Origin: a bacterium
GTDB lineage: Bacteria; Desulfobacterota; DSWW01
NCBI GenBank assembly: GCA_028277985.1
Contig: JANQFG010000023.1
Location: 26,868 to 90,867, forward strand
Direction of reading: 5' to 3'
Length of the DNA stretch: 64,000 bases
The position numbers and the translations under genes are program-made. Every line of letters begins with the position of its first letter. Within the stretch, counting starts at the first letter, position 1. Below the pieces are notes generated by a model. It was not told where the DNA came from, searched no databases, and saw only the letters and a list, made by a program, of their open reading frames with translations. Shown here one piece after another: positions 8,613 through 18,458 of this stretch.

Positions 8613-10469
8613 TCACCACTCGAAGAGTTCTTTCGGATAGTCTTTACAGCCCTGCGCCCCCAGATTTTCGTATTCCTCCTGATCCCAGTCATCCCACCAG
8701 CTGAATACTCCGACATAGGTTTCACAATGCACTTCCTGGCTCTTGAAACGGGTTTCCGCCTTGATCCTCTGCTTCAGGTCGGACAACCGTGCGGAGTCGG
8801 GAGACATGCGTATGCCCATGTCGTCCGGCGTATCGAGAATGATGAACTTGTCTGCACCATCCGCGTTGTCCCAGGCCTTCCATTCAGGCTCCTTCCCGTC
8901 CCGGCCTCTTCCGGGCGATCCCATGTAGGCGAATTCAGCCCAATAGGAAGACATGCTGTCGGACAGGGCCTTCCTGCCGGGATAGTTCTCCTCGGAATAG
9001 AAGAGTTGGAACCCCATGAGCACGTCTTGGAAGTTATTGAACGCGAAGGGGATCTCCAAACCGTGACCTGCGCCTACGAGCTTGCCCATGTCCGAACCGA
9101 GGAAGGACGGCTCTTCGTCCCAGTCAAACCTGTAGACATAGACGCTCGGTCCCTGCGCCTTCCTGAGAAGAACGGCGATTTCATCCGCACCCTTTGCCTT
9201 CCACCCCTCGTCCAGGTATCCGGCAACCATGTCGTAATAGCCCTGGTCCCTGACCCCAAGCAGCCCCACATACTCCGGGTTCATCACCATGAAGGTCTTG
9301 TTCTCGTCCCGATTGGTCCCCAGGATCACGGGAACCGCGTTGTACGTGTCCTTGTCCTTGACAAGGTCCCTAGGTGGTCCAATGGGCAGTACCCGTCCAT
9401 CCCGGAAGTACTGCGGCATGGAGACCATGCCCACTGCCCCCGGCTCATAGGCGCTGAACAACTCGTAGCTGCTCTTACCTCGCAGGTATTCGGCGATCTC
9501 TTCAGCAGTCATCCTGTCCTGATGCGCCTTGGCCGTTTCCCTGTCCGGAGCCACTGTGTCCGCTATCAGCAGTCTGTTGATCACCTCCCGGGAACTGAAT
9601 GCGTGCCCTTCCTTGCCGGGTTCATGATAGTCCTCGCCCTTCGATAGACTCGAGGTGAACAGCCCGCCACTCTGGCAGATCACCCGATGGAACAGACCCC
9701 TCGCCTTGGGAGATACGAGCATGGACATTGTGTGCAAGCCGCCGGAAGATTCGCCGAAGATCAACACATTGCCGGGATCGCCGCCAAAAGCGGATATATT
9801 GTCCCTTACCCACTCGAGCAGGGCGATGATGTCGAGCGTCCCGTAGTTGCCTGACCCGTCCTCTGCCGTGGTTCCCTCTTGTCTCAATGCAGGATGGGTG
9901 AACCAACCGAGTGGCCCGAGACGGTAGTTGAAGGTGACCACGATGACATTGTACTTCTCGGCAAGAACCTTCCCGTTGTAGGAGCCTCCGTGCCCCACGC
10001 TGCTCCCTCCGCCATGGATCCAGACCATGACCGGCAACCGCACGCCACCCTTCGGAATCGATTCGGCTTCAAACGCCGGAGCCCAAAGGTTGAGGTAGAG
10101 GCAATCCTCCTGTCCTACGGGCTTTTCAAACTCCAGAGGGGATACATCGCCCATCATGCCCCCGTACTGGGTACATATTGGGCTTACCTCCACTGCCGGC
10201 ATTGCATCCTTCCAGGAATCCACCGGTCGCGGGGCCTTCCATCGCAGTTCCCCGATAGGAGGCTTCGCATAAGGAACACCCAGCCAGGCGTGGGTGCCGT
10301 TGTCTTCTATGAATCCGACCACTCTGCCGGACTCGGTCACCCGCTCGGTAATTGGGGCAGGCTCGTAAACACGGTGCTCAGGCTTCAGCACGGATTGATA
10401 GAGCCAGACCACCCCGACGAGCACGGCTACCAGAACCACCCCAATCACGATCAGAATCCCCTTCTTCAT
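8613..10469 (-). CDS. type B carboxylesterase (alpha/beta hydrolase), membrane-anchored
   Basis: A 618-residue carboxylesterase/cholinesterase-family enzyme. An uncleaved-looking N-terminal membrane helix (about residues 4-24) should hold it at the membrane, facing the periplasm. The oxyanion-hole HGGG (152-155), the second family signature EDCLYLN (121-127) and the nucleophile elbow GESSGG (Ser241) are present; an acidic residue in GTNRDENKTF and His in GAGHGLEIPF complete a plausible triad. Physiological esters are unknown. It is 42 bases downstream of the methyltransferase on the same strand and has an AAGGGAAGGGGAG ribosome site. Confidence 0.88.
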   Translation of the reverse strand: MKKGILIVIGVVLVAVLVGVVWLYQSVLKPEHRVYEPAPITERVTESGRVVGFIEDNGTHAWLGVPYAKPPIGELRWKAPRPVDSWKDAMPAVEVSPICTQYGGMMGDVSPLEFEKPVGQEDCLYLNLWAPAFEAESIPKGGVRLPVMVWIHGGGSSVGHGGSYNGKVLAEKYNVIVVTFNYRLGPLGWFTHPALRQEGTTAEDGSGNYGTLDIIALLEWVRDNISAFGGDPGNVLIFGESSGGLHTMSMLVSPKARGLFHRVICQSGGLFTSSLSKGEDYHEPGKEGHAFSSREVINRLLIADTVAPDRETAKAHQDRMTAEEIAEYLRGKSSYELFSAYEPGAVGMVSMPQYFRDGRVLPIGPPRDLVKDKDTYNAVPVILGTNRDENKTFMVMNPEYVGLLGVRDQGYYDMVAGYLDEGWKAKGADEIAVLLRKAQGPSVYVYRFDWDEEPSFLGSDMGKLVGAGHGLEIPFAFNNFQDVLMGFQLFYSEENYPGRKALSDSMSSYWAEFAYMGSPGRGRDGKEPEWKAWDNADGADKFIILDTPDDMGIRMSPDSARLSDLKQRIKAETRFKSQEVHCETYVGVFSWWDDWDQEEYENLGAQGCKDYPKELFEW

Positions 10470-10511
10470 GGGCTTCTCCCCTTCCCTTGTTCTGCTGCTG
10501 CCGAAATGACT

Positions 10512-11261
10512 CTATTCGTCCGGCTTCACTGCGACCACGATCGGGCCCTCAAAGGGATTGTCGAGCCGCCGCACCTTCGAAAACCCCGCCTGCGACAAGA
10601 GACGCATCAACGAATCGATACCGGTGGCATAGTAACGCGTCCGAAATACGTGGGTCCGGCACTCGCCTCTCTCCTCCTCCCTCACAAAATAGAGAGAGAC
10701 GTCACAAACATCACCTTCGAAATCCCAGACCTGGAACACGACGTACCTCGTGTCGTTCTCGGTTCTCACCCCGAAGGGCTTGATCATACCTATTCCACGC
10801 TCTTCAGCATCGTAATCCCGCACATTGATTACACAGATGCCTCCGGGCACGAGACATTTCTTGAACTGCTCGAAGGCCAGTGAAATGTCCTCTTCCGTGG
10901 GCAAATGGGTGACCGAATTGTGGAAGGAGACCACCACGTCAAACGGCTTCCGGTGGTGGTCGTAGGCTTCCCGCATGTCCGCCACGGCAAAGTCTATCCT
11001 CAGCTCACGCCGATCCGCCTCGCTGCGGGCACGATCGACCGCCCCCGGTGAAATGTCCGAGGCCGTCACGGCATAACCGAGCCGCGCGAGCCCGAGCGCC
11101 TGGGTCCCGATTCCGCAGGATACATCCAGAACTCGTTTCGCCTCGTTAAGGCACGACTCCCGGATGATCTCGTCCAGCCTTCGAGCCCCGGCCTCGATGC
11201 CCTCTTCCCAGTCAGAGAAGACGAGATGATAGAAAGGCGCAAGATCGTCGTAGAAGTTCAT
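10512..11261 (-). CDS. class I SAM-dependent methyltransferase
   Basis: A 249-residue methyltransferase. SAM motif I is VLDVSCGIGTQALGLA, followed by the acidic loop VTASDIS and the post-motif VSFHNSVTHL typical of the Methyltransf_11/25 group. The start is uncertain: ATG 11261 gives the family-typical opening MNFYDDLAPFY but has no obvious ribosome site; an in-frame TTG at 11300 would add 13 residues. Substrate unknown. The 123 bases between it and the upstream oxidoreductase contain no recognisable gene. Confidence 0.82.
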   Translation of the reverse strand: MNFYDDLAPFYHLVFSDWEEGIEAGARRLDEIIRESCLNEAKRVLDVSCGIGTQALGLARLGYAVTASDISPGAVDRARSEADRRELRIDFAVADMREAYDHHRKPFDVVVSFHNSVTHLPTEEDISLAFEQFKKCLVPGGICVINVRDYDAEERGIGMIKPFGVRTENDTRYVVFQVWDFEGDVCDVSLYFVREEERGECRTHVFRTRYYATGIDSLMRLLSQAGFSKVRRLDNPFEGPIVVAVKPDE

Positions 11262-11383
11262 GATGCGGGAAATAGTATTTCGTTCTGGAGGGGAGATCAA
11301 GAAGAAACCTGGATCATCGCGACAACCCTCGGGCGTCCCACGGTAGATAGGGCAGGAAGGATGCTTTCGGAGAGCCGCCCCCG

Positions 11384-13246
11384 CTACTTCAACCCCTCGA
11401 GCCCGAGCCTCTCCAGAGCCTGCTGTGTGGGCACACCCGTCTCAGGGTCCCAGTCCCATTCGCGGTAGTAGTCGTCGATCATCTGCTCGGTCTCATCGAT
11501 CGTAAGGGGCTGCTCCTTCACATAATCCTGGAAGCCGCGGTCTCCGAACCATTTCTTCGGAAGAACCTCTTCGCGTTCTCTCTGGAAGCCTTCCCTCAGG
11601 TTGGCCAATCTCAGGAGAGTCCAGCCTCGGTCGGCCCGCTCCCTCAAGTCGACCACGGAGGTTTCTATTCCGGTGACCGCCTGATAGGCCTCGGCACAGA
11701 AGGAGGCACTGTAGAAACGATTGATCTGGGCACGGGCACAAACCCCAAGGGAGCCCAGGATCGCAAACCACCGGTGCGAGTGCCTCAGAAGACCGCCGAC
11801 TCGAAGTCCCGAGATTTCCCCCTCCGCCCCCTTCGGCAAAAGCTCTGCGACCTCATCCTCGGGCACACCCATCCGGTCCAGGTGGCCGGGAAACACCTCC
11901 AGGGGCCTTCTGGCAAAGTAGGTCGGAGAGCCACTGGAGCCCACGTGAGGCCCCCTGGGGTCCAGGACCTGACCGAGCTCCATGGTCCCGAACAGGTGCC
12001 ATGGCAGGGCTGCACCGGGCCCGGCATAAGGGTGCATGCCCTTTACCAGGGCAGGCGCATGATCTTCCGCCCGGTCACCGAACGCCTGGATGGCGCCCTG
12101 GAACCCGTCCGCCAGAACTGCCCCGAGCCCTTCCCTGCGCGCGATCTTGTCGGCCCAGGCCTCCATCGAGGCGAGCGACTCGATCTCGATCTTCGGCTGC
12201 GCCTGCTCGCGCGGAATCAGCCCGTTCTCTGCAAGGGCCCTGGCGAAGACCATGAGGCCCATGAACTCGAACATGTCCAAGCCGTATTCATCCAGATCCG
12301 CTATCAGCTTGACCGCTTCCCGGTAGTCCTTCATCCCGTAAATGACCGGGGTGAAGAGATTGATGGCCGAGCTGGAGCAGATGACCTGCCCCTTGAACTC
12401 CCCGTCCCGTATCTCCACGACGTCCTTGCAACCAATGGGGCACGAGACACAGGCCACGCGTCGCTTCTTGATCTTGAGATAGGTCTCTTTCTCCACGAAG
12501 GGGAAGGAATTGATGAGCCCCATCTCCTGCCAGTCCTTGAGGTGAGGATAGGCCCGCATCCGTTCGAAGATCGTCTTCTTGACGGTCTTGTATCCCTTCC
12601 GATCCGCCACCGACACGCCCTGGGAGCCACGCGCCACGACCGCCTTCAGATTCTTCGAGCCCATGACGGCCCCAAACCCGCCTCGCCCGAGCGTGGCGAT
12701 ACGGTCGACGTATGCCATGGAGAACTTCACGAGGTTCTCACCGCCCTGGCCGATGGCCAGCACACCGGTCGGGCGCCCGTAGTCTTTCCAAAGGGTCTCG
12801 CAGGTGGCTGCCACACCCTGCCCCCAGAGGGGCGAGGCATCCCGGAGGGCCACCTGGTCGTCCAGAATTTCGAGGTACACGGGTCGATCGGACCGGCCCT
12901 TGATCACAACGAGGTCGTATCCGGCATTCTTGAGCATGCACGCGAACGTGACGCCCCCGGCACCGCTCCAGCCGATCGTGCCGCTCGTCGGGAGCTTCGT
13001 GATCGAGAACAGGCGGGAAGTGGCAGGCAGATCCGTACCCACCAGCGCGCCCGTACCGAGCACAATAGGGTTCTCAGGGGCCAGCGCGTCGGTCCCGGGT
13101 TTCATGTTTTCGTAGGCCATCTTGACCGTCAGACCGAGCCCGCCGATGAAATCCCGGGCATCCTCCGGGTCGAGAGGCTCCTTCGTGATCGCACCCCGGG
13201 ACAGATCGACCACCAGCACCGTCCCTGCATATCCGCCCAAGGTCAT
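11384..13246 (-). CDS. aldehyde:ferredoxin oxidoreductase (tungstopterin enzyme)
   Basis: A 620-residue AOR-family enzyme that oxidises aldehydes to acids with ferredoxin as acceptor, or reduces acids in reverse. The N-terminal pterin-binding domain has DLPATSRLF and the signature LGRGGFGAVMGSKNLKAVV (187-204). The single 4Fe-4S cluster motif is CVSCPIGC (Cys266, 269, 273) plus a distal Cys in GVCARAQ. ATG 13246 is chosen because it overlaps the stop of the ferredoxin gene by four bases (ATGA). The adjacent ferredoxin is the expected electron partner. Tungsten rather than molybdenum is a family expectation, not visible here. Confidence 0.9.
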   Translation of the reverse strand: MTLGGYAGTVLVVDLSRGAITKEPLDPEDARDFIGGLGLTVKMAYENMKPGTDALAPENPIVLGTGALVGTDLPATSRLFSITKLPTSGTIGWSGAGGVTFACMLKNAGYDLVVIKGRSDRPVYLEILDDQVALRDASPLWGQGVAATCETLWKDYGRPTGVLAIGQGGENLVKFSMAYVDRIATLGRGGFGAVMGSKNLKAVVARGSQGVSVADRKGYKTVKKTIFERMRAYPHLKDWQEMGLINSFPFVEKETYLKIKKRRVACVSCPIGCKDVVEIRDGEFKGQVICSSSAINLFTPVIYGMKDYREAVKLIADLDEYGLDMFEFMGLMVFARALAENGLIPREQAQPKIEIESLASMEAWADKIARREGLGAVLADGFQGAIQAFGDRAEDHAPALVKGMHPYAGPGAALPWHLFGTMELGQVLDPRGPHVGSSGSPTYFARRPLEVFPGHLDRMGVPEDEVAELLPKGAEGEISGLRVGGLLRHSHRWFAILGSLGVCARAQINRFYSASFCAEAYQAVTGIETSVVDLRERADRGWTLLRLANLREGFQREREEVLPKKWFGDRGFQDYVKEQPLTIDETEQMIDDYYREWDWDPETGVPTQQALERLGLEGLK

Positions 13247-13482
13247 GCCGCCCCCCCTTCCGCGCTCTTCTCGAGAGCCCCATACAGGCAGTTGTCGGCA
13301 CACAGGCCGCATTCGACGCACTCCTCGGTAAACCGAATCGCACAATCCACGCCGAGGAAATCCACGCAGATCCTTGCCGCAGATGGGTTGAAGGCTTTCC
13401 GGTAAGCCTGCGAACAGGCAAGCTGGCAACGCAGGCACCCCGTACACTTGGCGTCATCCGTGAGTATCTCGTACTTGGCCAA
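13243..13482 (-). CDS. 4Fe-4S ferredoxin-like subunit of the AOR
   Basis: A 79-residue polyferredoxin. Two cluster motifs are visible: CTGCLRCQLACSQAY near the N-terminus and CVECGLCADNCLYGAL near the C-terminus, enough for two 4Fe-4S clusters. The stop overlaps the start of the aldehyde oxidoreductase, indicating coupled translation and probably a 1:1 complex or dedicated electron carrier. Small ferredoxins in this position are common beside AOR genes in anaerobic proteobacteria. Confidence 0.85.
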   Translation of the reverse strand: MAKYEILTDDAKCTGCLRCQLACSQAYRKAFNPSAARICVDFLGVDCAIRFTEECVECGLCADNCLYGALEKSAEGGAA

Positions 13483-13561
13483 AACCCCCTCCTCTCGCTC
13501 GCGCCGTTCCTCCTTCGGTTAGCTCTTAGCTTCCGACCCTACCCTCAACGTCTTCCCGGCT

Positions 13562-13617
13562 GGGAGGCGGGGTCTGACCCCCGACCCCTGATCCCTGACC
13601 CCTCTCCCCTATACCCT
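13562..13617. repeat. degenerate GGGGTCAGG-type tandem repeat
   Basis: Just after the EF-G stop (minus strand) lies a run that on the minus strand reads as imperfect copies of GGGGTCAGGG/ATCAGGGGTC/GGGGGTCAG. It is C-rich on the plus strand and has no coding potential. It resembles, in composition and position, the other degenerate intergenic repeats described here. Confidence 0.55.
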
Positions 13618-13622
13618 TTCGC

Positions 13623-15710
13623 CTATTTCTTATTGCCCAGACGCTTCTCGCGCTGCTCCCGCACCTTTGCCAGGACCTTTTCGACAAGGTTCGCCGGGAT
13701 GGGCTCGAAGGCAAGAAACTCCATCGAGAAGTTCGCCCTTCCGGAACTGAGGGAGCGCAGTGTCGTGGCGTATCCGAACATCTCGGCCAGAGGAACGCTC
13801 CCGACGAGCTTCTGTGAGCCCTTTCGGTATCGCCGCATGGTCTGGATGTTGCCGCGGCGCCTGGACAGGTCGCCGGTGACGTCCCCTATATAGTCGTCCG
13901 GCGTTGCGATTTCAACCTTCATCACCGGTTCGAGGAGCTGGGGGGCCGCCTTCTGGAAGGCCTCCTTGAAGGCGAGGCACGCACAGGTGTAGAAAGATTT
14001 CTCCGACGAGTCCACCTCGTGGAACGAGCCATCGACCAGGATCGCCTTGATCCCCACGATCGGGAACTTGGCCATCACTCCGGTGTTCAATGTATCCTGC
14101 ACACCACGACGCACGGCCGGGATGAATTCCTTTGGAATCGCACCGCCCCGAATCAGATCCAAGAACTCGAACTCGCCCTGCTCGGTCGGCTCGATCCTCA
14201 AAACCACGTGCGCGAATTGTCCCTTGCCTCCTGTCTGTTTCTTGAAGCGGTAATCGACCTCTGACTGCTGTGTGATCGACTCCCGGTAGCTCACCGCCGG
14301 TTCCCCGGACACGACCGGAACCTTGAACTCACGCCGCAGCCGGTCCTCCACGATCTCCAGGTGCAGCTCCCCCATGCCCGCCATGACGGTCTCCCGCGTC
14401 TCCGGGTCCACATAGAACGAAAAAGACGGGTCCTCCATGGTGAGCTTCCGAAGGGATTTGTGCAGACTCTGCTCCTCCTTCTGGACGGTTACCCCGACAG
14501 ACCTCTGTATCACCGCCTCCGGGACCGTGATTCTTTCGAGCAGCAGGGGATGGGCAGGGTCACACAACGTATCCCCTGTCTTGGTGGACTTCATGCCTAC
14601 AAAGGAGACGATGTCACCCGGTCCGGCCCTTTCGACCTCTTCCCGTTTCTTTGCATGAATCCGGTAGATACGCCCGATCTTCTCTTCCTTGGACCGGGTC
14701 GAGTTGAGCACCTTCTGTCCGGAGTGAATCTCACCCGAGTAGATCCTTGTGAAGGTTTGCTGTCCCACGTAGGGATCGTGGATGATCTTGAACGAGAGGG
14801 CGGCCAGGTGTGCCTTCGAGGAGGGGATGCAGACCTGGGTCTTCTCCGGATCCTCCGGATCCGAGCCGACCACACTCCCCTTGTCCGCCGGAGAGGGAAG
14901 ATAATCCACGATCGCATCGAGCAGGAGCTGGACCCCGATGTTCCGATACGCAGAAGCGCAGAACACGGGCGTGACAAGGGAGTTCAGGACACAATAGCGT
15001 GCCGCCCTTCGGATCTCCTCGCTGCCGGCCTCTTCCTCTGCTACGAACTTCTCGAGGAGCTCGTCGTCGAATTCGGCGAGCTTCTCCACTAGGTTGGCCC
15101 GTCCCTGCCGGGCCGCACCAACGAGTTCCTCCGGGATTTCCGTCTCGATCCGCCTGAAGTCCTCGAAGGAAAAGGCCTTCATCGTTACGAGATCGATGAT
15201 GCCTCGATAATCGTCCCCTTCACCGATCGGCAGCTGAAAGGGCACGGGGTTCGCGTCCAGGTGCTCTTCGAGCTGCCTCACGCAACGATCGAAGCTCGCA
15301 CCCTCACGGTCCATCTTGTTCACGAGGGCCAGTCGGGGCACCTTGTAGCGGTCCGCCTGGTTCCAGACCGTTTCCGATTGCGGCTCGACCCCGCCCAGAG
15401 CACAGAATACCGCGACCATGCTGTCGAGCACCCTGAGCGCCCTCTCGACCTCAACGGTGAAGTCCACGTGCCCGGGCGTATCGATGATGTTGATCGTGTG
15501 GTCTCTCCAGTCGCAGGAAATTGCAGCGGAGGCAATCGTGATGCCCCGTTCCTGTTCCTGGACCATGAAGTCCATGGTGGCCTGACCGTCGTGAACCTCA
15601 CCCAGTCTGTGGGTGACCCCTGTGAAATAGAGAAGCCGCTCGGTTACGGTCGTCTTGCCCGCGTCGATGTGGGCCGCGATACCAATGTTTCGTAGTCGTT
15701 TCCTTGACAT
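13623..15710 (-). CDS. fusA: elongation factor G (probable second paralogue)
   Basis: A 695-residue translational GTPase. G1 is AHIDAGKT, switch II is DTPGHVD and the G4 motif is NKMD. The effector region reads [23 protein letters not shown]. Domains II-V follow at normal EF-G length. ATG 15710 gives the canonical start [11 protein letters not shown]; an in-frame extension upstream overlaps the neighbouring small gene's region and has no homology. It is not next to rpsL, rpsG or tuf, where the main fusA normally lies, so it is probably an additional EF-G. The ribosome site is AAGGAC about 12 bases upstream. Confidence 0.9.
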   Translation of the reverse strand: MSRKRLRNIGIAAHIDAGKTTVTERLLYFTGVTHRLGEVHDGQATMDFMVQEQERGITIASAAISCDWRDHTINIIDTPGHVDFTVEVERALRVLDSMVAVFCALGGVEPQSETVWNQADRYKVPRLALVNKMDREGASFDRCVRQLEEHLDANPVPFQLPIGEGDDYRGIIDLVTMKAFSFEDFRRIETEIPEELVGAARQGRANLVEKLAEFDDELLEKFVAEEEAGSEEIRRAARYCVLNSLVTPVFCASAYRNIGVQLLLDAIVDYLPSPADKGSVVGSDPEDPEKTQVCIPSSKAHLAALSFKIIHDPYVGQQTFTRIYSGEIHSGQKVLNSTRSKEEKIGRIYRIHAKKREEVERAGPGDIVSFVGMKSTKTGDTLCDPAHPLLLERITVPEAVIQRSVGVTVQKEEQSLHKSLRKLTMEDPSFSFYVDPETRETVMAGMGELHLEIVEDRLRREFKVPVVSGEPAVSYRESITQQSEVDYRFKKQTGGKGQFAHVVLRIEPTEQGEFEFLDLIRGGAIPKEFIPAVRRGVQDTLNTGVMAKFPIVGIKAILVDGSFHEVDSSEKSFYTCACLAFKEAFQKAAPQLLEPVMKVEIATPDDYIGDVTGDLSRRRGNIQTMRRYRKGSQKLVGSVPLAEMFGYATTLRSLSSGRANFSMEFLAFEPIPANLVEKVLAKVREQREKRLGNKK

Positions 15711-15777
15711 GACGATACTTGTCCTTCTACTGCTCGAAAAGGGTTCGGCTGTGGTACCGGAGGTGGCTCTTCTTTGC

Positions 15778-15999
15778 TCATTCCTCTTCTTCTTCCTTAG
15801 CCCGGCGGATTCGCCTTTCCATCCGTTTGGAGCCCACCCACAACCACAGGCCCAGGGCAAGACAGGCGATCAGAACCCCGTCGAGCAGGGCACCTCCCTC
15901 GATACCCCACTGCTCCTTGACGACGGTCCCGAGAGCGGTCACCGCGACAAGGGAGAAGGCCAGGGCCTTCTGTTTCAGGATTCTCTGGTCATCGTTCAT
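15778..15999 (-). CDS. small two-helix membrane protein
   Basis: A 73-residue protein with hydrophobic stretches at about 12-27 and 38-56, then a strongly charged tail ([16 protein letters not shown]). The topology suggests both ends in the cytoplasm. No family is recognised. It sits between the cytochrome c biogenesis genes and fusA on the same strand. Ribosome site is weak, so the call rests on the membrane-protein-like composition and its position. Confidence 0.5.
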   Translation of the reverse strand: MNDDQRILKQKALAFSLVAVTALGTVVKEQWGIEGGALLDGVLIACLALGLWLWVGSKRMERRIRRAKEEEEE

Positions 16000-16030
16000 G
16001 GAATACTCGTGCCGGCGTCTTGGTCATTTC

Positions 16031-16208
16031 GGGGTCAGGCCGTAACGGGCCGTTGCCCAAAGCCTTTGAGCCGGCAGAGTTCGGGGACAGCCACCGATCT
16101 CACTCGCAATACAGCTGCAAACAGTAGAGATCGGTGGCTGTCCCCGAACTCAGAAGCGCATGTTCTGCTGGACCCCTTTTGGGCAACAGCCCGTTACGGC
16201 CTGACCCC
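16031..16208. repeat. nested inverted-repeat (MITE-like) element
   Basis: A 178-base element with two nested inverted repeats. Outer arms 16031-16061 and 16178-16208 are 31 bases long with one mismatch and begin GGGGTCAGGCCGTAACGG. Inner arms 16077-16101 and 16127-16151 are 25 bases long and perfectly complementary (core CGGGGACAGCCACCG). The unpaired centre is 25 bases. There is no transposase. It lies 8 bases after the ccsA stop, in the gap before the small membrane protein. The structure suits a miniature non-autonomous transposable element or a large transcript hairpin. Confidence 0.8.
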
Positions 16209-16215
16209 AGGACCG

Positions 16216-17055
16216 CTACCCCGTGGCATAGCTGTGAAGGCCGGAAAGGAGCAGATTGACTCCCAGGTAGCAGAACATCGTGGCGGCAAACCCCAGAATG
16301 GAGAGCCATGCGGCGCGTCTTCCCTGCCAACCCCGCGCGAGCCTGGCGTGAAGGTAGGCGGCGTAGATCAGCCAGACGATCAGCGACCACGTCTCTTTCG
16401 GATCCCAGCTCCAGTAGGTCCCCCACGCCTCGTTTGCCCAGGCCGCACCGGTAATGATCCCCAGGGTGAGCATCGGAAACCCCACCGCGATGATCCGATA
16501 CGAATAGTCGTCCAACAGGTCTGCAGGCGGCAGGTGCTCTTGGAGGAACCCGTCCGCACCCTGCCCCCCCCGCACCTTCAGGAGATAGAGCAGACTCAGG
16601 CTGAACGCCACGGCAAAGGCGGCGTACCCGAGGAAGCACGTGAGCACGTGGGCGGTCAACCAGTTGCTCTGCAGGGCCGGAACGAGGGGCCGGATCTCCT
16701 GGCTCATCAGGGAGGTGGACGCCAGGGCCAGGAAGACCAGGGGCATGACAAAGGCGCCCAGAAGACGATCTTTGAATCTTCGGACCGCAATCAAGTAGAC
16801 CAGTGCAATGGTCCAGGCGAAGAAGACCATCGATTCATAGAGATTCGAGAGCGGGGCATGTCCGATCCCCATGCGATAGGATTCCACCCATCTCGCGCCG
16901 ATGGCAGCGGTCTGGAGGAGCAGACCTGCCAGGGCCGCGATGTCGCCAGCCAGACCGAGAGACTTGTTCTTCCGAAAGGCGGCGTGCAGCAGATAGAGCA
17001 CCCAACTGCCCATATAGACGAACAGGCCAAGGCGAATCAGCGTCGACTCAGTCAT
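16216..17055 (-). CDS. ccsA: cytochrome c biogenesis protein CcsA/CcsB (heme exporter, System II)
   Basis: A 279-residue integral membrane protein with about eight helices. The heme-handling WWD-type motif WGTYWSWDPKETWS is present near residue 200, with flanking conserved histidines in TAHVLTCFLG and LSGLHSYA. It works with ResB to move heme out and ligate it to apocytochromes. ATG 17055 overlaps the resB stop as TGATG with GGGGACC upstream; an in-frame ATG 15 bases earlier is an alternative. The tetraheme cytochrome encoded at 20.7 kb is a plausible client. Confidence 0.9.
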   Translation of the reverse strand: MTESTLIRLGLFVYMGSWVLYLLHAAFRKNKSLGLAGDIAALAGLLLQTAAIGARWVESYRMGIGHAPLSNLYESMVFFAWTIALVYLIAVRRFKDRLLGAFVMPLVFLALASTSLMSQEIRPLVPALQSNWLTAHVLTCFLGYAAFAVAFSLSLLYLLKVRGGQGADGFLQEHLPPADLLDDYSYRIIAVGFPMLTLGIITGAAWANEAWGTYWSWDPKETWSLIVWLIYAAYLHARLARGWQGRRAAWLSILGFAATMFCYLGVNLLLSGLHSYATG

Positions 17056-18458
17056 CAGGTCCCCAACCATGGAGAAAGCCCTTTTCGAAGACGAAGTTTT
17101 TGTCTCTCGAAACGCGCTGCATAGATGCCCGGATGCCGTACGGCCCTTCCCGCAACGCGAATCCTGTACTCGTTGTCCCCTGACACATCACCTGCCACCC
17201 AAAGGATCTCGTGATCCATCAAGAGCGCCATCAGAAAACCGATGACGAGCAGGGTGCAGCCGATCCATACAAGAGGGGTCCCCGGATCTTTGACCACCTG
17301 CAGCCCGGTGTAGGACAACAGCCGAAAATCCTTCATGACGATCTCGTGGGCCCGGTCCGTCTTCTGGCCCATGTCCGGAAGGTCCCGGAAAACCCAGAAA
17401 GGCTCACCAAAGCCCTTTTCATTGAAGACTACGAGGCGCGCCGCAGGACCGAGACTTCGCTTGGAGAAGGATGTGATCCTAGCCATCTCTTCCGGGATTC
17501 GAAGGTTTTCCTGAAACGCCACCACCATGGCCCGGTCCCCCTGGTCCCCCGGGAGCGGGAATGGGGTATTGAGCTTCGCGGTCACCATCGACTCGCTTCC
17601 CCCTTCCCGGTCACGGAGCCCCAGCGTCAATTCGGGAAGTGAGCCGTAAGAAGACTGGTAGAAGGTGATCCCCTTGTAGGAGAGGGGGTGATTGACCCGA
17701 ATGCTCCCGTTCGTGCCCTTCTCGCCCTGTCCGTCGGAAAGCGTGACTTCACTCCGGTACTCCTTGGGCGTGCCGTCCGGGTACTGCTCGAACACGAACC
17801 GGTCGCAGCGAATCTCAAAATCCAGGGGGACACGTCCCTCCCCGCCGCGAAGCCAGACCTCGGAAGACGCCTCCCCTTCCGAGAGTTGCATGGCCCCCTT
17901 GAACCCCGCTGCGGCTCCCCACAGGGCACCGGCCAGAATAAGAAGGATACTCACGTGGGCCAGATACGGCCCCAGACGAGCGTACCGGTTCCTCTCCACC
18001 AGAAGAATCTGGCCGCTGGACTCCACTGCCCTCCTTTGCGGCCTTCCTCCCAGGGCCTTGGCCACGATCCCCTCGAGCCGGTCCTCCATCTCCTCGGCGC
18101 CGGCGGAGCAGACAAAGGTCTCCCTGCACTTCCAGTTCTCGAACCCGGCGTCCGTGGGGGGAGCAGGCCCCCTTCTCAGCGAGCGCCATGTGCCTGGAAA
18201 CCGTTTTGTAGTGCAGGCCACCAGGTTGGCGGCGAGCAGACAGAGGAGAAGAATGAAACCGGTGGAATGATACAGATCGCTCAACCCGAGGGCCGTAACG
18301 AGCCTCGCACCCCCCTGGCCGTAGAGTTGCAGATATTGTTCAGCGGCCCCGTTCTGGGGAATCACCGTCCCCACGACCGAGACGATGGCGAGGAGTATGC
18401 AGAGGAATATTGTTAAACGAACACTCGAGAGCCTGTCGTATAATGCATTGATGTTCAT
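17055..18458 (-). CDS. resB: cytochrome c biogenesis protein ResB (Ccs1)
   Basis: A 467-residue ResB-family membrane protein. N-terminal helices (about 15-35 and 65-85), a third around 165-185, a long periplasmic domain (about 190-400) and a C-terminal helix (about 405-425) match the family. The opening segment with TVIPQNG resembles other ResB proteins. It forms the System II heme-ligation complex with the overlapping ccsA. GAGAG lies 6 bases upstream of the ATG. The upstream region also serves the divergent speD gene. Confidence 0.88.
   Translation of the reverse strand: MNINALYDRLSSVRLTIFLCILLAIVSVVGTVIPQNGAAEQYLQLYGQGGARLVTALGLSDLYHSTGFILLLCLLAANLVACTTKRFPGTWRSLRRGPAPPTDAGFENWKCRETFVCSAGAEEMEDRLEGIVAKALGGRPQRRAVESSGQILLVERNRYARLGPYLAHVSILLILAGALWGAAAGFKGAMQLSEGEASSEVWLRGGEGRVPLDFEIRCDRFVFEQYPDGTPKEYRSEVTLSDGQGEKGTNGSIRVNHPLSYKGITFYQSSYGSLPELTLGLRDREGGSESMVTAKLNTPFPLPGDQGDRAMVVAFQENLRIPEEMARITSFSKRSLGPAARLVVFNEKGFGEPFWVFRDLPDMGQKTDRAHEIVMKDFRLLSYTGLQVVKDPGTPLVWIGCTLLVIGFLMALLMDHEILWVAGDVSGDNEYRIRVAGRAVRHPGIYAARFERQKLRLRKGLSPWLGT

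Noticed and set aside
11774..13405. 543-codon open frame antisense to the aldehyde oxidoreductase
   Set aside because: The opposite strand encodes a complete AOR with all motifs; the antisense product is His/Arg/Pro-rich with no family resemblance.
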